Assembly (NCBI RefSeq): GCF_040567655.1
Contig: NZ_JBEXAC010000002.1
Coordinates: 1,364,001-1,428,000, forward strand
Reading direction: 5' to 3'
DNA: 64,000 bases
DNA from: Chitinophaga sp. H8
Lineage (GTDB): Bacteria; Bacteroidota; Bacteroidia; Chitinophagales; Chitinophagaceae
The notes under the pieces were generated by a model that saw nothing but the letters and a program-made list of their open reading frames with translations, made no database searches and was not told the origin of the DNA. The position numbers and the translations under genes were made by a program. This document shows, piece after piece, positions 16,410 to 24,845 of this stretch (its first letter is position 1; every line of letters begins with the position of its first letter).

Positions 16410-19400
16410 TTAGAAACCTACTTTTACGGATAAGGTAAACTGCCTTGGTACGGGTAATGCTACCCCACCGGCACTGAAGAATTCAGGATCCTGTCCTTTC
16501 AGTTTCGGATCTGCGTAAATGAGCCAGAGGTTTTGGGCAATCAGGTTTAAGGAGGCGTTTCCGGCCCCTATAGCTGATGTCCAGCGTGCTGGCAGATTGT
16601 ACAGCAATGACAGTGTTTTAAGTCTGATAAAGCCCCCATCTGCCACCATCTGGCTTGAATAGTTATAATACCTGTATGGATGTACGTCATTTAAGCTGGC
16701 ATCCACCGGCCGATATAAAATAGAGGGGATGTTGGTAAACTGTTCATCACCCGGTAAAGTCCAGCGATCCTGGAATTCCTTTGGTGTAGCATCCAGATCA
16801 GTGTAACTGTTTTTGAACGCCGGATTCAGTCTGATTTTATTACCTGCCTGGTAAGTAAAGAATACATTCAGCGATAATGATTTATACCGGAATGTATTAG
16901 CGAATCCACCGGTGAGCGTAGGATCTACCGGTCCTTCATACTTCAGGTGTTCGGTAGTTAAGCTCTGGAGGTAAACATTATTACTGGTTTCTCCTTGTTC
17001 GTTGATAAACAGGGGAATACCGGTTTTTGGGTCTAAACCTTGAAAGTCAATGGAAAAAAGGCCTCTTACTGCATAACCTTCCTGCGGCCCACCTTCTGGT
17101 ACTACCAGGCTAAAGATATTGGGCGCACTTTTCAGGTTGGTAATTTTGTTTTTATTGTAACCCAGGGTGAAATTGGAGCGCCAGCTAAAATCTTTTTTAT
17201 CCACTATACCAGCGCCGAGGGTAAATTCAAGCCCATGTGATTTCATATCAGCATAGTTGGCCAGTTTGTATTCCTGTCCGCCAATACCGGAAGTCCTGAT
17301 AGCACTGATCAGGTCAAATCCGTTGCGGTTATATGCATCCACAGATACATTCAGCCGGCCTTTGAAGAAGCCTATATCCAGGCCTACGTTTGTTTCATAT
17401 TGTTTTTCCCAGGTAAGCTCTGAGTTTTCCAGGCTTTCCAGGATGATAGCAGATTCTACTTCGTCAAAATAAGGACGTCTGGTAGTTACGTTCCGCAGAA
17501 TGGCTTTTGAGTTCGTAGCATTACCCATAGCAGCAGTAAGACCATAAGTAGCTCTCAGTGTGAGCATGTCTATAGCGCGTACATTCTGCATAAAAGGTTC
17601 TTCCCTTACATTCCAGGATCCACTCACGTTCCAGGTAGGCAGCCAGCGGGCTTTTGAAGCAGCACCAAGCTGGTTGGAGCCGTCCATACGGGCGGTACCA
17701 TTAAAGGTATATTTACCCCTGTAGGAATAGCTGCCGTTTGCAAAGAAAGCCACGAAGCGGTCGTATTTATTATCCATACCGTAGTAGTTGTAATTGGCCT
17801 CCAGCAGTTGCTTGAGGATACGGTAATCAGTGAAAGGCACGCCTCCTTTGTCAAACTGGTAACCATAACCATTGAACCAGGAGTTCTGGCGGTTGGCATA
17901 TTTTATTTCCTGTCCGCCAAAGAGGTTCACCATGTGGATGTCGTTGAAAGTCTGGCTCCAGTTGAGTGTGTTACGCACGGAGTAGTTGACGAGCTGATCT
18001 TCTGTACGGTTGTAAAAACCACCTTGTGGTAATACTACGACAGGTTCTGCTTCGGGGTTGTCCGGATCGCGGTACAGGAATTTATTATTATCGCGGATCG
18101 TTGCACTTCCGGCAGCGCGGTAAGCTTCCGCCATATTTGCGTTTTCCTTTACGTTATGTTCCCTGGAAGTTTTTACCGTACGGATAGATCCCAGGAAGTT
18201 ATAGTTCAGGCTTTTGGCAATTTTATAGGTGACTTCACCCTGCAAGCGGAGATCCAGCATATTCAGCGCCAGGGTATTGTTCCGCAGTTCATTGAGGATG
18301 TTGAACGGAGCAAAGTTGCGGCGGAAATATTCCAGTTCCCCATCCGTGTCGTAGGCTGTTAAGGTACGGCTGGTATTGAGTGCATAACTGAAAGGATTAA
18401 TATCGAAATCGCGGTCATACTTTCCTTCTACGGGGTTGCTGACACGGGTAACGGTACCCGGTGCTTTCTGATCACGTACAGAACCGGAAGTGATAAAACC
18501 AACGGTGAGCCTGTCGGACAGCTGGTAATTAGCACGCAGGTTGGCCGTATATCTTTTCACGTTATCCCCTACGCTCCAGCCATTATCATTATAGAAGCTG
18601 GTAGAGAAGTAGTATTGTGAATGGTCGGTACCGGAAGAAAGGCTCAGGGAATGTTCCTGGGTGATGGAATTACGGAACAGCAGATCAAACCAATCGGTAT
18701 TAGCTCTGGCGTAACGTTCCAGGAAAGCAGCCCTGGCTTCGGGGGTATTCTCCAATCCATATTTTTTGGTAGCCGGATCATAAGAGTCGATCAGGTCATA
18801 CATTTTAGCAAAGACACCGCCATCAGCACTCCTGGCTACATCAGAATGATTCAGCCAGCCTTTGCGTTGCAGCTCAGAATATACAGACATCTGATCTGCG
18901 GAGTTCATGATATTAAAAGTGCTGTAAGTAGGTTTCAGCAACATGGAGAAGTTGCCGGTGTAAGAGATCTTTGTTTTACCGGCACGACCTTTTTTAGTGG
19001 TGATCACGATTACCCCGTTCATTGCCCGGGCACCATACAAGGCAGTAGCCGCCGCATCTTTCAGTATGTCGAAGCTTTCGATATCATCTGCATTTACGCC
19101 AGCTACAGAAGAGCCGATCAGCGTAGTGGCATCACCGGTAGACAGCTGGTCCATGGATACATTCACGACATCTTCCAGCACTACCCCATCGATTACCCAA
19201 AGCGGTTTGTTATCACCGGTAATGGAAGTAGCACCACGTACGCGTATCTTGGGAGCGGTACCGAAAGTGCCAGATACATTTTGTACGGACACGCCCGCAG
19301 CACGGCCTTCCAGCATACGGCTTACATCAATTACCCCTTCCATTTTAACATCGTCTGCTTTCAGTTTGGTAGCAGCACCTGTAAACAGGCGGCGGTCAAT

Positions 19401-20042
19401 TTTCTGATAACCGCTGGATATCACTACTTCCTGAAGGTTGCTGACATCTTTTTCCAGGGTAACATTAATATTCATACCGGCTCCCGTAACCCTTACCTCA
19501 AAGCTTTTGTAGCCAATCATAGAAAAGAGCAGGGTGGCGCCTTCCTGCACCTTCAGTGTAAAGTTGCCATCCGCATCACTCACGGTACCATTGCGGGTAC
19601 CTTTTTCTACCACATTAATGCCGGGAATTGTTTCTACCCCACCGGTACCACTGCGTACATTAACACGACCTTTGACAATGATATCGGCACGCATGACCCG
19701 GTATTCATTTACTGGGGGAGATTTTTTGAGGATTACTTTATCACCCACCTGTTTGGAGCTGATGCCAATCGCTTGTAATTGTTTCAACACTGCATCGATA
19801 GTAAGATTAGCAGGGTTGATATCTACTTCCAGGTCTTTACTGATTTCAGTAGCATCATAAGCAAAGGTGACATGGAATTGTTTCTCCAGTTTTTTTAACA
19901 GCGCAGGTAGTTTTTCTGTTTCCTGGGAAGTAATCAGGGCCGTTGCTTCAGCCCTTACTGCAAGTACACAACACATCAAAACGGATACGATCAATAGCAG
20001 TTTGTACTTCCGTCCCTTTCGGTTGTAGACGTTTTCTTTCAT
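16410..20042 (-). CDS. SusC/RagA TonB-dependent transporter with STN signalling domain
   Basis: Counted from the ATG at 20042 the protein has 1210 residues; a TTG nine bases upstream is possible but less likely. In order: signal sequence (to about 35), STN (secretin/TonB short N-terminal) domain (about 40-110), carboxypeptidase-regulatory-like beta domain (about 125-210), TonB plug (about 220-360, with the S-S-G-Y-Q segment, L-E-G-R-A-A-G-V and L-Y-G-A-R-A-M-N-G), and a beta barrel ending in F-T-L-S-V-K-V-G-F. The STN domain should pass a ligand signal to the FecR anti-sigma protein encoded 39 bp upstream. The imported substrate is unknown; the HExxH partner hints at peptides or a modified ligand. 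Confidence 0.95.
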   Translation of the reverse strand: MKENVYNRKGRKYKLLLIVSVLMCCVLAVRAEATALITSQETEKLPALLKKLEKQFHVTFAYDATEISKDLEVDINPANLTIDAVLKQLQAIGISSKQVGDKVILKKSPPVNEYRVMRADIIVKGRVNVRSGTGGVETIPGINVVEKGTRNGTVSDADGNFTLKVQEGATLLFSMIGYKSFEVRVTGAGMNINVTLEKDVSNLQEVVISSGYQKIDRRLFTGAATKLKADDVKMEGVIDVSRMLEGRAAGVSVQNVSGTFGTAPKIRVRGATSITGDNKPLWVIDGVVLEDVVNVSMDQLSTGDATTLIGSSVAGVNADDIESFDILKDAAATALYGARAMNGVIVITTKKGRAGKTKISYTGNFSMLLKPTYSTFNIMNSADQMSVYSELQRKGWLNHSDVARSADGGVFAKMYDLIDSYDPATKKYGLENTPEARAAFLERYARANTDWFDLLFRNSITQEHSLSLSSGTDHSQYYFSTSFYNDNGWSVGDNVKRYTANLRANYQLSDRLTVGFITSGSVRDQKAPGTVTRVSNPVEGKYDRDFDINPFSYALNTSRTLTAYDTDGELEYFRRNFAPFNILNELRNNTLALNMLDLRLQGEVTYKIAKSLNYNFLGSIRTVKTSREHNVKENANMAEAYRAAGSATIRDNNKFLYRDPDNPEAEPVVVLPQGGFYNRTEDQLVNYSVRNTLNWSQTFNDIHMVNLFGGQEIKYANRQNSWFNGYGYQFDKGGVPFTDYRILKQLLEANYNYYGMDNKYDRFVAFFANGSYSYRGKYTFNGTARMDGSNQLGAASKARWLPTWNVSGSWNVREEPFMQNVRAIDMLTLRATYGLTAAMGNATNSKAILRNVTTRRPYFDEVESAIILESLENSELTWEKQYETNVGLDIGFFKGRLNVSVDAYNRNGFDLISAIRTSGIGGQEYKLANYADMKSHGLEFTLGAGIVDKKDFSWRSNFTLGYNKNKITNLKSAPNIFSLVVPEGGPQEGYAVRGLFSIDFQGLDPKTGIPLFINEQGETSNNVYLQSLTTEHLKYEGPVDPTLTGGFANTFRYKSLSLNVFFTYQAGNKIRLNPAFKNSYTDLDATPKEFQDRWTLPGDEQFTNIPSILYRPVDASLNDVHPYRYYNYSSQMVADGGFIRLKTLSLLYNLPARWTSAIGAGNASLNLIAQNLWLIYADPKLKGQDPEFFSAGGVALPVPRQFTLSVKVGF

Positions 20043-20081
20043 AAGTAGCAACGATTTTATTGGTTTGATAAAATGGTGATT

Positions 20082-21068
20082 CTATTTTTTGATAATAATA
20101 TGATCGGCCTTTTGCACGATCGAAATCGGGTAAGTTTCCTTGAGGACATCCAATACTTCTTCCAGTTTATTATTGTTAAAGGTGACGTTCAGTTTACCCA
20201 GCGAGGAGATATTGCCTACAATAGTGATTTTTACCTTGTAGTGGGCTTCCAGCTTTTTACATACTTCCTGCAGGGGAGCATCTACAAAAACGAGTTCCTG
20301 TGTGATCCAGGCATCATTATTAGCATTGACCGCGTCAAAACGTGTGATTGTCCGGGTTAGTTTATTGTACACCACGCCAGATCCGGCATTGACCATTGTT
20401 TTTTCATTATCCGGTGTCGGCGTGAACATTACTTTCCCTGTTTTTACGCTCAGGGAGATATCACTTCCGGTAGCATGAATATTGAAAGAGGTGCCGAGTA
20501 CGGTGATGCTGGATTGGTCTACCATTACAATAAAGCTGCGTTTGGCATTAGCCGCCACCTGGAAAAAGGCGTTTCCCTGCATTAGCTGCACGGTATATTG
20601 CGGCCCGGTCATTTTTATCGGATATTTTACATGTGTATTGGCATCGAGGAAGATTTTTGAGCCATCTGCCATGATAATAGAATCGATGGTATTGGTTGAT
20701 GTTGTTTTTTCCGCATAGGTAATATGAGCAGCGCGGGTATACATCCAGTAGCCGGCTGCACCCAGGATTAAAACAGCTGCCGCATTCCATAGCCAGCGGA
20801 TTTTGCGGCGCCCGGTATTAGCAGGAGGTATTGGCGCCATTGGGACCACCCTGCCGGCCAAAGGGGGTGCTGGCCGTTTTTCTGCATCTAACGCAGCCAG
20901 CACCTGCAGCTCTGCCGCAGTGCTCCATATCCTGTAATACTCCTGGAATGCCTTTTCATTTTGAGGTGATGCCGCCCGCCAGCTGTCTATCTCCCGCTTC
21001 AGCTCATCTTGTCCGGGATTGTCCAGGTAACAGGCTAGTTTCTGTAAATAGATATTGGTTGAATCCAT
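20082..21068 (-). CDS. FecR family anti-sigma factor
   Basis: The 328 residues form an N-terminal cytoplasmic helical part (1-85), a transmembrane helix (about 90-110, A-A-A-V-L-I-L-G-A-A-G-Y-W-M-Y), a periplasmic FecR domain (about 120-225, with M-A-D-G-S-K-I-F-L-D-A-N-T, V-Q-L-M-Q-G-N-A-F-F-Q-V and I-T-V-L-G-T-S-F-N-I) and a C-terminal DUF4974 region (about 255-328). This is the standard Bacteroidota regulator that holds an ECF sigma until the STN domain of SusC signals. It heads the operon. Its own sigma gene is not adjacent; the best candidate is at 11766-12374. Confidence 0.93.
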   Translation of the reverse strand: MDSTNIYLQKLACYLDNPGQDELKREIDSWRAASPQNEKAFQEYYRIWSTAAELQVLAALDAEKRPAPPLAGRVVPMAPIPPANTGRRKIRWLWNAAAVLILGAAGYWMYTRAAHITYAEKTTSTNTIDSIIMADGSKIFLDANTHVKYPIKMTGPQYTVQLMQGNAFFQVAANAKRSFIVMVDQSSITVLGTSFNIHATGSDISLSVKTGKVMFTPTPDNEKTMVNAGSGVVYNKLTRTITRFDAVNANNDAWITQELVFVDAPLQEVCKKLEAHYKVKITIVGNISSLGKLNVTFNNNKLEEVLDVLKETYPISIVQKADHIIIKK

Positions 21069-21110
21069 GGGATATGCCCCTTTTTATCTAAGACAATTCA
21101 AGGAAGGGAA

Positions 21111-21124
21111 CCCCACTAGTGGGG
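21111..21124. promoter_or_regulatory. Perfect 14-bp palindrome upstream of fecR
   Basis: CCCCACTAGTGGGG is its own reverse complement and lies 43 bp before the fecR start, followed on the minus strand by TTGTCTTA 17 bp before the start. Possible operator and/or ECF-type promoter of the uptake operon; the role is inferred. Confidence 0.35.
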
Positions 21125-21135
21125 GGCGAAATTTT

Positions 21136-21575
21136 TTAGCTGTTAGCTGTTAGCCTTTAGCTATTAGCTGAATGCAGCGAGTGGCTTGAGTGGTTAGCTT
21201 AAGACTATGAGTGATTGAATACTGATAGGTTATGGGTATTTTATTTATGTCGTAGTTAATATTGTATCATTATGCATTTTTTGCCATATCCTGTTTTATA
21301 GCTTTTTATGCTCTATCTATGCTCTATCTATGCTTTAACCATGCTTTAACTATGCTTTAACCATAGGTCAAGGGTATTCCGGGGCCTTCCTGATAAAGGT
21401 TTATCCCTTTAGCTACAAATTCTGATTACAGTTTACGATCAGGATACTGACACAGCATAATAAGCTAATGGCTAACGGCATATAGCCAATAACAACGTTA
21501 TCATCGCTGCATGAGGCCTGCAGTTCGTCTTCGCTGCATTCAGCTAATAGCTAAAAGCTAAAAGCTAACAGCTTT
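21136..21575. repeat. Long heptamer-arm repeat element with 11-mer core (copy A)
   Basis: The left arm has five 7-bp units of the TTAGCTG type (21136-21170), then AATGCAGCGA (21171-21180). The core holds five 11-bp units TATGCTCTATC/TATGCTTTAAC (21307-21361), then CATAGG. The right side has TCGCTGCATT (21531-21540), the exact reverse complement of the left 10-mer, then five units of CAGCTAA type (21541-21575). The right arm touches the hemW stop codon. The element fills nearly all of the 505-bp gap between fecR and hemW; no protein is encoded. Confidence 0.85.
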
Positions 21576-22698
21576 AAGAGAACAGTTCCGCCGCAATACC
21601 ATCAGCAAAGAGTTTGCCCTGGGGCGTAAGCCGGAGTGTATCCTGGTCGCGCAGCATCCATCCGTTTCGGAGGAATTGCTGGCTGGCTTTTTCCAGTTGT
21701 TGACGTAACGGGATGCCAAATTTTTCTGCCACCCATTGAAGGTTACAACCTGCGGCGGTGCGGAGGGATGTCATGATGTACTCATTCAGGGCCATGGCCG
21801 GGGTCAGGATTTCCTTTTCAAAGGGGAGGTTACCCTGTTGGATCGCTTTAATGTAGGCAGTATTATTAGCAATATTCCATTGGCGGCTGGTACCATTAAA
21901 AGAGTGGGCAGAAGGTCCTATTCCCAGGTAGGATTTACCCTGCCAGTAGCTGCTGTTATGACGGGAGTGCCAGCCGGGCAAGGCAAAATTAGAGATTTCA
22001 TAATGTTCATAGCCCGCAGCCTGCATCCATTGCATTAACTGTTCAAAGTGGCGGGCAGCCCTATCGGTATCCACCGCAGCCATTTTTTTCTTTTTAATAA
22101 AATGGTCCAGGGCAGTACCTGCTTCTACTGTAAGTGCATAACAGGATAAGTGAGGTACTTTTAACGCAATAGCCTGTTGCACATTAGTTGCCCAGCCCTC
22201 ATCACTGAGCGTAGGGCCGCCGTAGATCAGATCAATGGTAATATTTTCAAAACCGGCTGCTTGGGCCAGGGTAATACATTGGGTAGCCTGCTGGCTGTTA
22301 TGGGCACGGTTCATCCATTGCAGGTCTTCTTCATGAAAGGACTGCACCCCTATGCTGAGCCGGTTGATACCAGCCGCTTTTAAAGCAGCCAGTTTTGCGG
22401 CGGTAAGGTCATCCGGATTGGCTTCCAATGTGATCTCTGCATCCGGAGTTATGTTGAAATGCTGATGGAGTGCCTGTAGTAAGGCCTGTAAGTCTTCCTT
22501 CGGCAATATACTGGGGGTACCTCCTCCAAAATAAATACTGCTTACTGCAAGGCCATCCAGGTAATTTTGCTGTAATTGTATTTCCCGCAGGATGGCCTGT
22601 ACCATTGCATCTTTCTGAGCAAGAGAAGTGGAAAAATGAAAGTTGCAGTAATAACATGCCTGCTTGCAAAAAGGAATATGAAGGTAGATACCGGCCAT
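21574..22698 (-). CDS. hemW: HemW-type radical SAM heme chaperone
   Basis: The 374 residues are close to the usual HemW length. The radical SAM cluster motif C-x-x-x-C-x-x-C is at Cys11, Cys15 and Cys18 and is followed by N-F-H. G-G-G-T-P-S, E-A-N-P-D-D-L-T and R-L-S-I-G-V-Q-S-F follow in family order, and a C-terminal HemN_C-like domain ends the protein. HemW was long annotated as oxygen-independent coproporphyrinogen oxidase, but the family is now seen as a heme chaperone; the fourth Cys typical of HemN is absent. An exact TAnnTTTG box ends 4 nt before the ATG, so the mRNA may be leaderless. The stop codon overlaps repeat copy A. Confidence 0.92.
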   Translation of the reverse strand: MAGIYLHIPFCKQACYYCNFHFSTSLAQKDAMVQAILREIQLQQNYLDGLAVSSIYFGGGTPSILPKEDLQALLQALHQHFNITPDAEITLEANPDDLTAAKLAALKAAGINRLSIGVQSFHEEDLQWMNRAHNSQQATQCITLAQAAGFENITIDLIYGGPTLSDEGWATNVQQAIALKVPHLSCYALTVEAGTALDHFIKKKKMAAVDTDRAARHFEQLMQWMQAAGYEHYEISNFALPGWHSRHNSSYWQGKSYLGIGPSAHSFNGTSRQWNIANNTAYIKAIQQGNLPFEKEILTPAMALNEYIMTSLRTAAGCNLQWVAEKFGIPLRQQLEKASQQFLRNGWMLRDQDTLRLTPQGKLFADGIAAELFS

Positions 22699-22702
22699 CC
22701 GG

Positions 22703-22710
22703 CAAAATTA
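22703..22710 (-). promoter_or_regulatory. Candidate -7 element TAATTTTG, 4 nt before the hemW ATG
   Basis: Exact TAnnTTTG match on the minus strand. The spacer to the ATG is CCGG, so transcription would start at or next to the A of the start codon. Confidence 0.5.
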
Positions 22711-22763
22711 GCGCATATGGTACTATTTACATACTATTCCCCCGGCGCTATGGACTATTTTAA

Positions 22764-22771
22764 TATATTTG
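22764..22771 (+). promoter_or_regulatory. Candidate -7 element TATATTTG of the DUF4271-hemD unit
   Basis: Exact TAnnTTTG match on the plus strand. It predicts a leader of about 140 nt before the GTG start at 22920. Confidence 0.45.
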
Positions 22772-22919
22772 CAATCATCATAAGTTGATGATGGATCTGT
22801 AAACGGAAGGAGAAATAAATCCAGTGGATGTGAAGGTAGACAGATCCGGTACCAAAGTATTGAACAACCGATTTTATAGCAAAGCAGTGGATCAAAACTG
22901 CTGACAAAATATTTTCCTG

Positions 22920-23945
22920 GTGCGAAACTGGTTCCTGTTTCTTTTCATTTTTAGTTATTTACCCATACTGGCGCAAACGGATAGCGCAGTAAAACAAGCG
23001 CCTGTTGTCAAAAAAGCAGTAGTGGCAAAGCCTAAGCCGGATTCGTCGGGTAGGCCTATCACTCCGGCAGTCCCAAAGAAGGTGGTGGTAGTCAAAAAAG
23101 ACAGTACGGCACGGCCGCTGAAGGATACCTTATTATTGGCAAAGGATAGTTTGGCAGCGCAGACTATTGTAAAGGTGAAGCCACCTTCTGCCTATGATCT
23201 TTACATGCAAAAGCTGGCCAGGGAGAATGATTTTTTTAAGGCAGACAAGCCGCATTATTACGATATGAATCCATTACGGTCTTATCGCGATCTGGACTGG
23301 CTGGTGTACCTGGTAGCCTTTATTATATTGTTGTTGAGCATCATACGCCTGGTATATACGAAATACTTTTCTGATCTTTTCCGGGCATTTCTGAATCCAA
23401 CCTTAAGCCAGCGTCAGCTGAAGGATCAGCTATCCCAATCTCCGTTTCCCAACTTTTTGCTGAATATATTTTTTGCGATCAGCCTGGGACTTTTTCTTTA
23501 CCTGGTGATGTACCGGCAGCAGTATATTACCACCAATGCCAATGCCTGGATGCTGATTCCTGGTTTGATGATATTGGTAGCGTTGATATACATGGTTAAG
23601 TTCTTAATGCTGCGCTTTTGTGGCTGGTTATTTGGCAATACGGATCTGGCAGATGCGTATATATTCATTTTGTACCTGATAAACAAGATTTTGGGTATTC
23701 TGTTGGTACCATTTCTGATAATTCTGGCATTTTGTGAGCCGGAAATAGCCCGTATTTTTCTTCATGTATCGATATTTTTTATTGTATTATTAATTGTATA
23801 TAGGTACATTAGGTCCTATTCATTGGTAAAACAGTACCTATCATTCAGTAGATTGCATTTTTTTCTTTACCTTTGCGCATTCGAAGTAGCGCCGGTGTTG
23901 ATATTAACGAAGGTGCTACTGATTTGGTTAACTGGTAATCCTTGA
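22920..23945 (+). CDS. DUF4271 membrane protein
   Basis: The 341 residues start with GTG; an in-frame TGA shortly upstream excludes a longer form. Layout: signal peptide (to about 19, I-L-A-Q), a Lys/Pro/Val-rich linker (25-95), then six or so transmembrane helices from about residue 128 to the C terminus. This is the DUF4271 architecture of Bacteroidota. It lies 35 bp upstream of hemD, a neighbour order I have seen repeatedly in this phylum. Function is unestablished; an envelope role is likely. Confidence 0.82.
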   Translation: MRNWFLFLFIFSYLPILAQTDSAVKQAPVVKKAVVAKPKPDSSGRPITPAVPKKVVVVKKDSTARPLKDTLLLAKDSLAAQTIVKVKPPSAYDLYMQKLARENDFFKADKPHYYDMNPLRSYRDLDWLVYLVAFIILLLSIIRLVYTKYFSDLFRAFLNPTLSQRQLKDQLSQSPFPNFLLNIFFAISLGLFLYLVMYRQQYITTNANAWMLIPGLMILVALIYMVKFLMLRFCGWLFGNTDLADAYIFILYLINKILGILLVPFLIILAFCEPEIARIFLHVSIFFIVLLIVYRYIRSYSLVKQYLSFSRLHFFLYLCAFEVAPVLILTKVLLIWLTGNP

Positions 23946-23980
23946 TTATCGCCTATTGTTAACACAAGAGCAAAAAAAGT

Positions 23981-24772
23981 ATGATTAAAGGCGGGCCAAA
24001 AAAAGATTTGCAAGGAAAAAAAGTACAGTCGATCCTAATTTCTCAACCAAAGCCTGAAACAGAAAAGTCCCCCTACTTCGACCTGGCCAGGAAGTTCAAT
24101 GTAAAGTTGGATTTCTTCCCTTTTATACGGGTGGAAGGTGTGGTAGCAAAGGAATTCAGGAAGCAGAAAATTGATATCCTGAATTATACTGCGGTTATTT
24201 TTACCAGTCGTAATTCAGTAGATCATTTTTTCCGCATTTGTGAGGAAATGAAGATCAAAGTATCGCAGGATTGCAAATACTTTTGTATCACAGAAGCAGT
24301 GGCATTGTACCTGCAAAAGTTTATCCTTTACCGGAAGCGAAAAGTTTTTTATGGTGCAGATGGTTCTACCAAGGGCTTACTGGAAGTAATGAACAAGCAC
24401 CGGGATAATGAGAAATTTCTGTTCCCAAGTTCTGACAGTCAGAAAAAGGATATAGAGGAATGGCTGAAAAGCAACAAGTGTGAATATGCTACAGCCAGTC
24501 TTTATAAAACAGTTTCAAATGATGTAACCCAGATCCTGTCGGCCACTATGTATGACATGATTGTGTTTTTCAGCCCATCGGGGGTGAAGTCATTATTTGA
24601 GAGTGTGCCTGCTTTTGAACAGAATGGCACTTGTATAGGTGCTTTTGGCCCTACTACTTCTGCAGCAGTAGAAGATGCAGGTCTAAGACTGGATGTGAAG
24701 GCACCAGCACCCCAGGCACCCTCTATGGTAGCCGCATTAGACCAGTTTCTGGCACAATTAAGCAAAAAATAA
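23981..24772 (+). CDS. hemD: Uroporphyrinogen-III synthase
   Basis: The 263 residues show the HemD two-domain Rossmann-like layout: I-L-I-S-Q-P-K-P-E-T at the start, A-V-I-F-T-S-R-N-S-V-D-H-F-F (about 70-84), then a second domain with F-L-F-P-S-S-D-S-Q, M-I-V-F-F-S-P-S-G-V-K-S-L and G-A-F-G-P-T-T-S-A-A-V. It closes hydroxymethylbilane to uroporphyrinogen III in heme synthesis. HemD sequences diverge strongly, but the F-T-S-x-N and F-x-S-P-S-G marks are convincing. Follows the DUF4271 gene closely and ends at a terminator. Confidence 0.88.
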   Translation: MIKGGPKKDLQGKKVQSILISQPKPETEKSPYFDLARKFNVKLDFFPFIRVEGVVAKEFRKQKIDILNYTAVIFTSRNSVDHFFRICEEMKIKVSQDCKYFCITEAVALYLQKFILYRKRKVFYGADGSTKGLLEVMNKHRDNEKFLFPSSDSQKKDIEEWLKSNKCEYATASLYKTVSNDVTQILSATMYDMIVFFSPSGVKSLFESVPAFEQNGTCIGAFGPTTSAAVEDAGLRLDVKAPAPQAPSMVAALDQFLAQLSKK

Positions 24773-24803
24773 TCTGAAAAAATCAGGAAAATAGATTTCT
24801 TTG

Positions 24804-24830
24804 CAAGGACAGCGTAAGCTGTCCTTGTTT
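24804..24830 (+). terminator. Terminator after hemD
   Basis: CAAGGACAGC (24804-24813) pairs perfectly with GCTGTCCTTG (24818-24827) across GTAA, followed by TTT. The stem occupies the 5' end of the longer possible frame of the next gene and so argues for its start at 24846. Confidence 0.65.
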
Positions 24831-24845
24831 CATTTAACCATAACT

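Noticed and set aside
18621..19778. 385-codon frame opposite the STN-containing SusC
   Set aside because: Mirror of a real long gene; the composition is not protein-like and no motif is visible.
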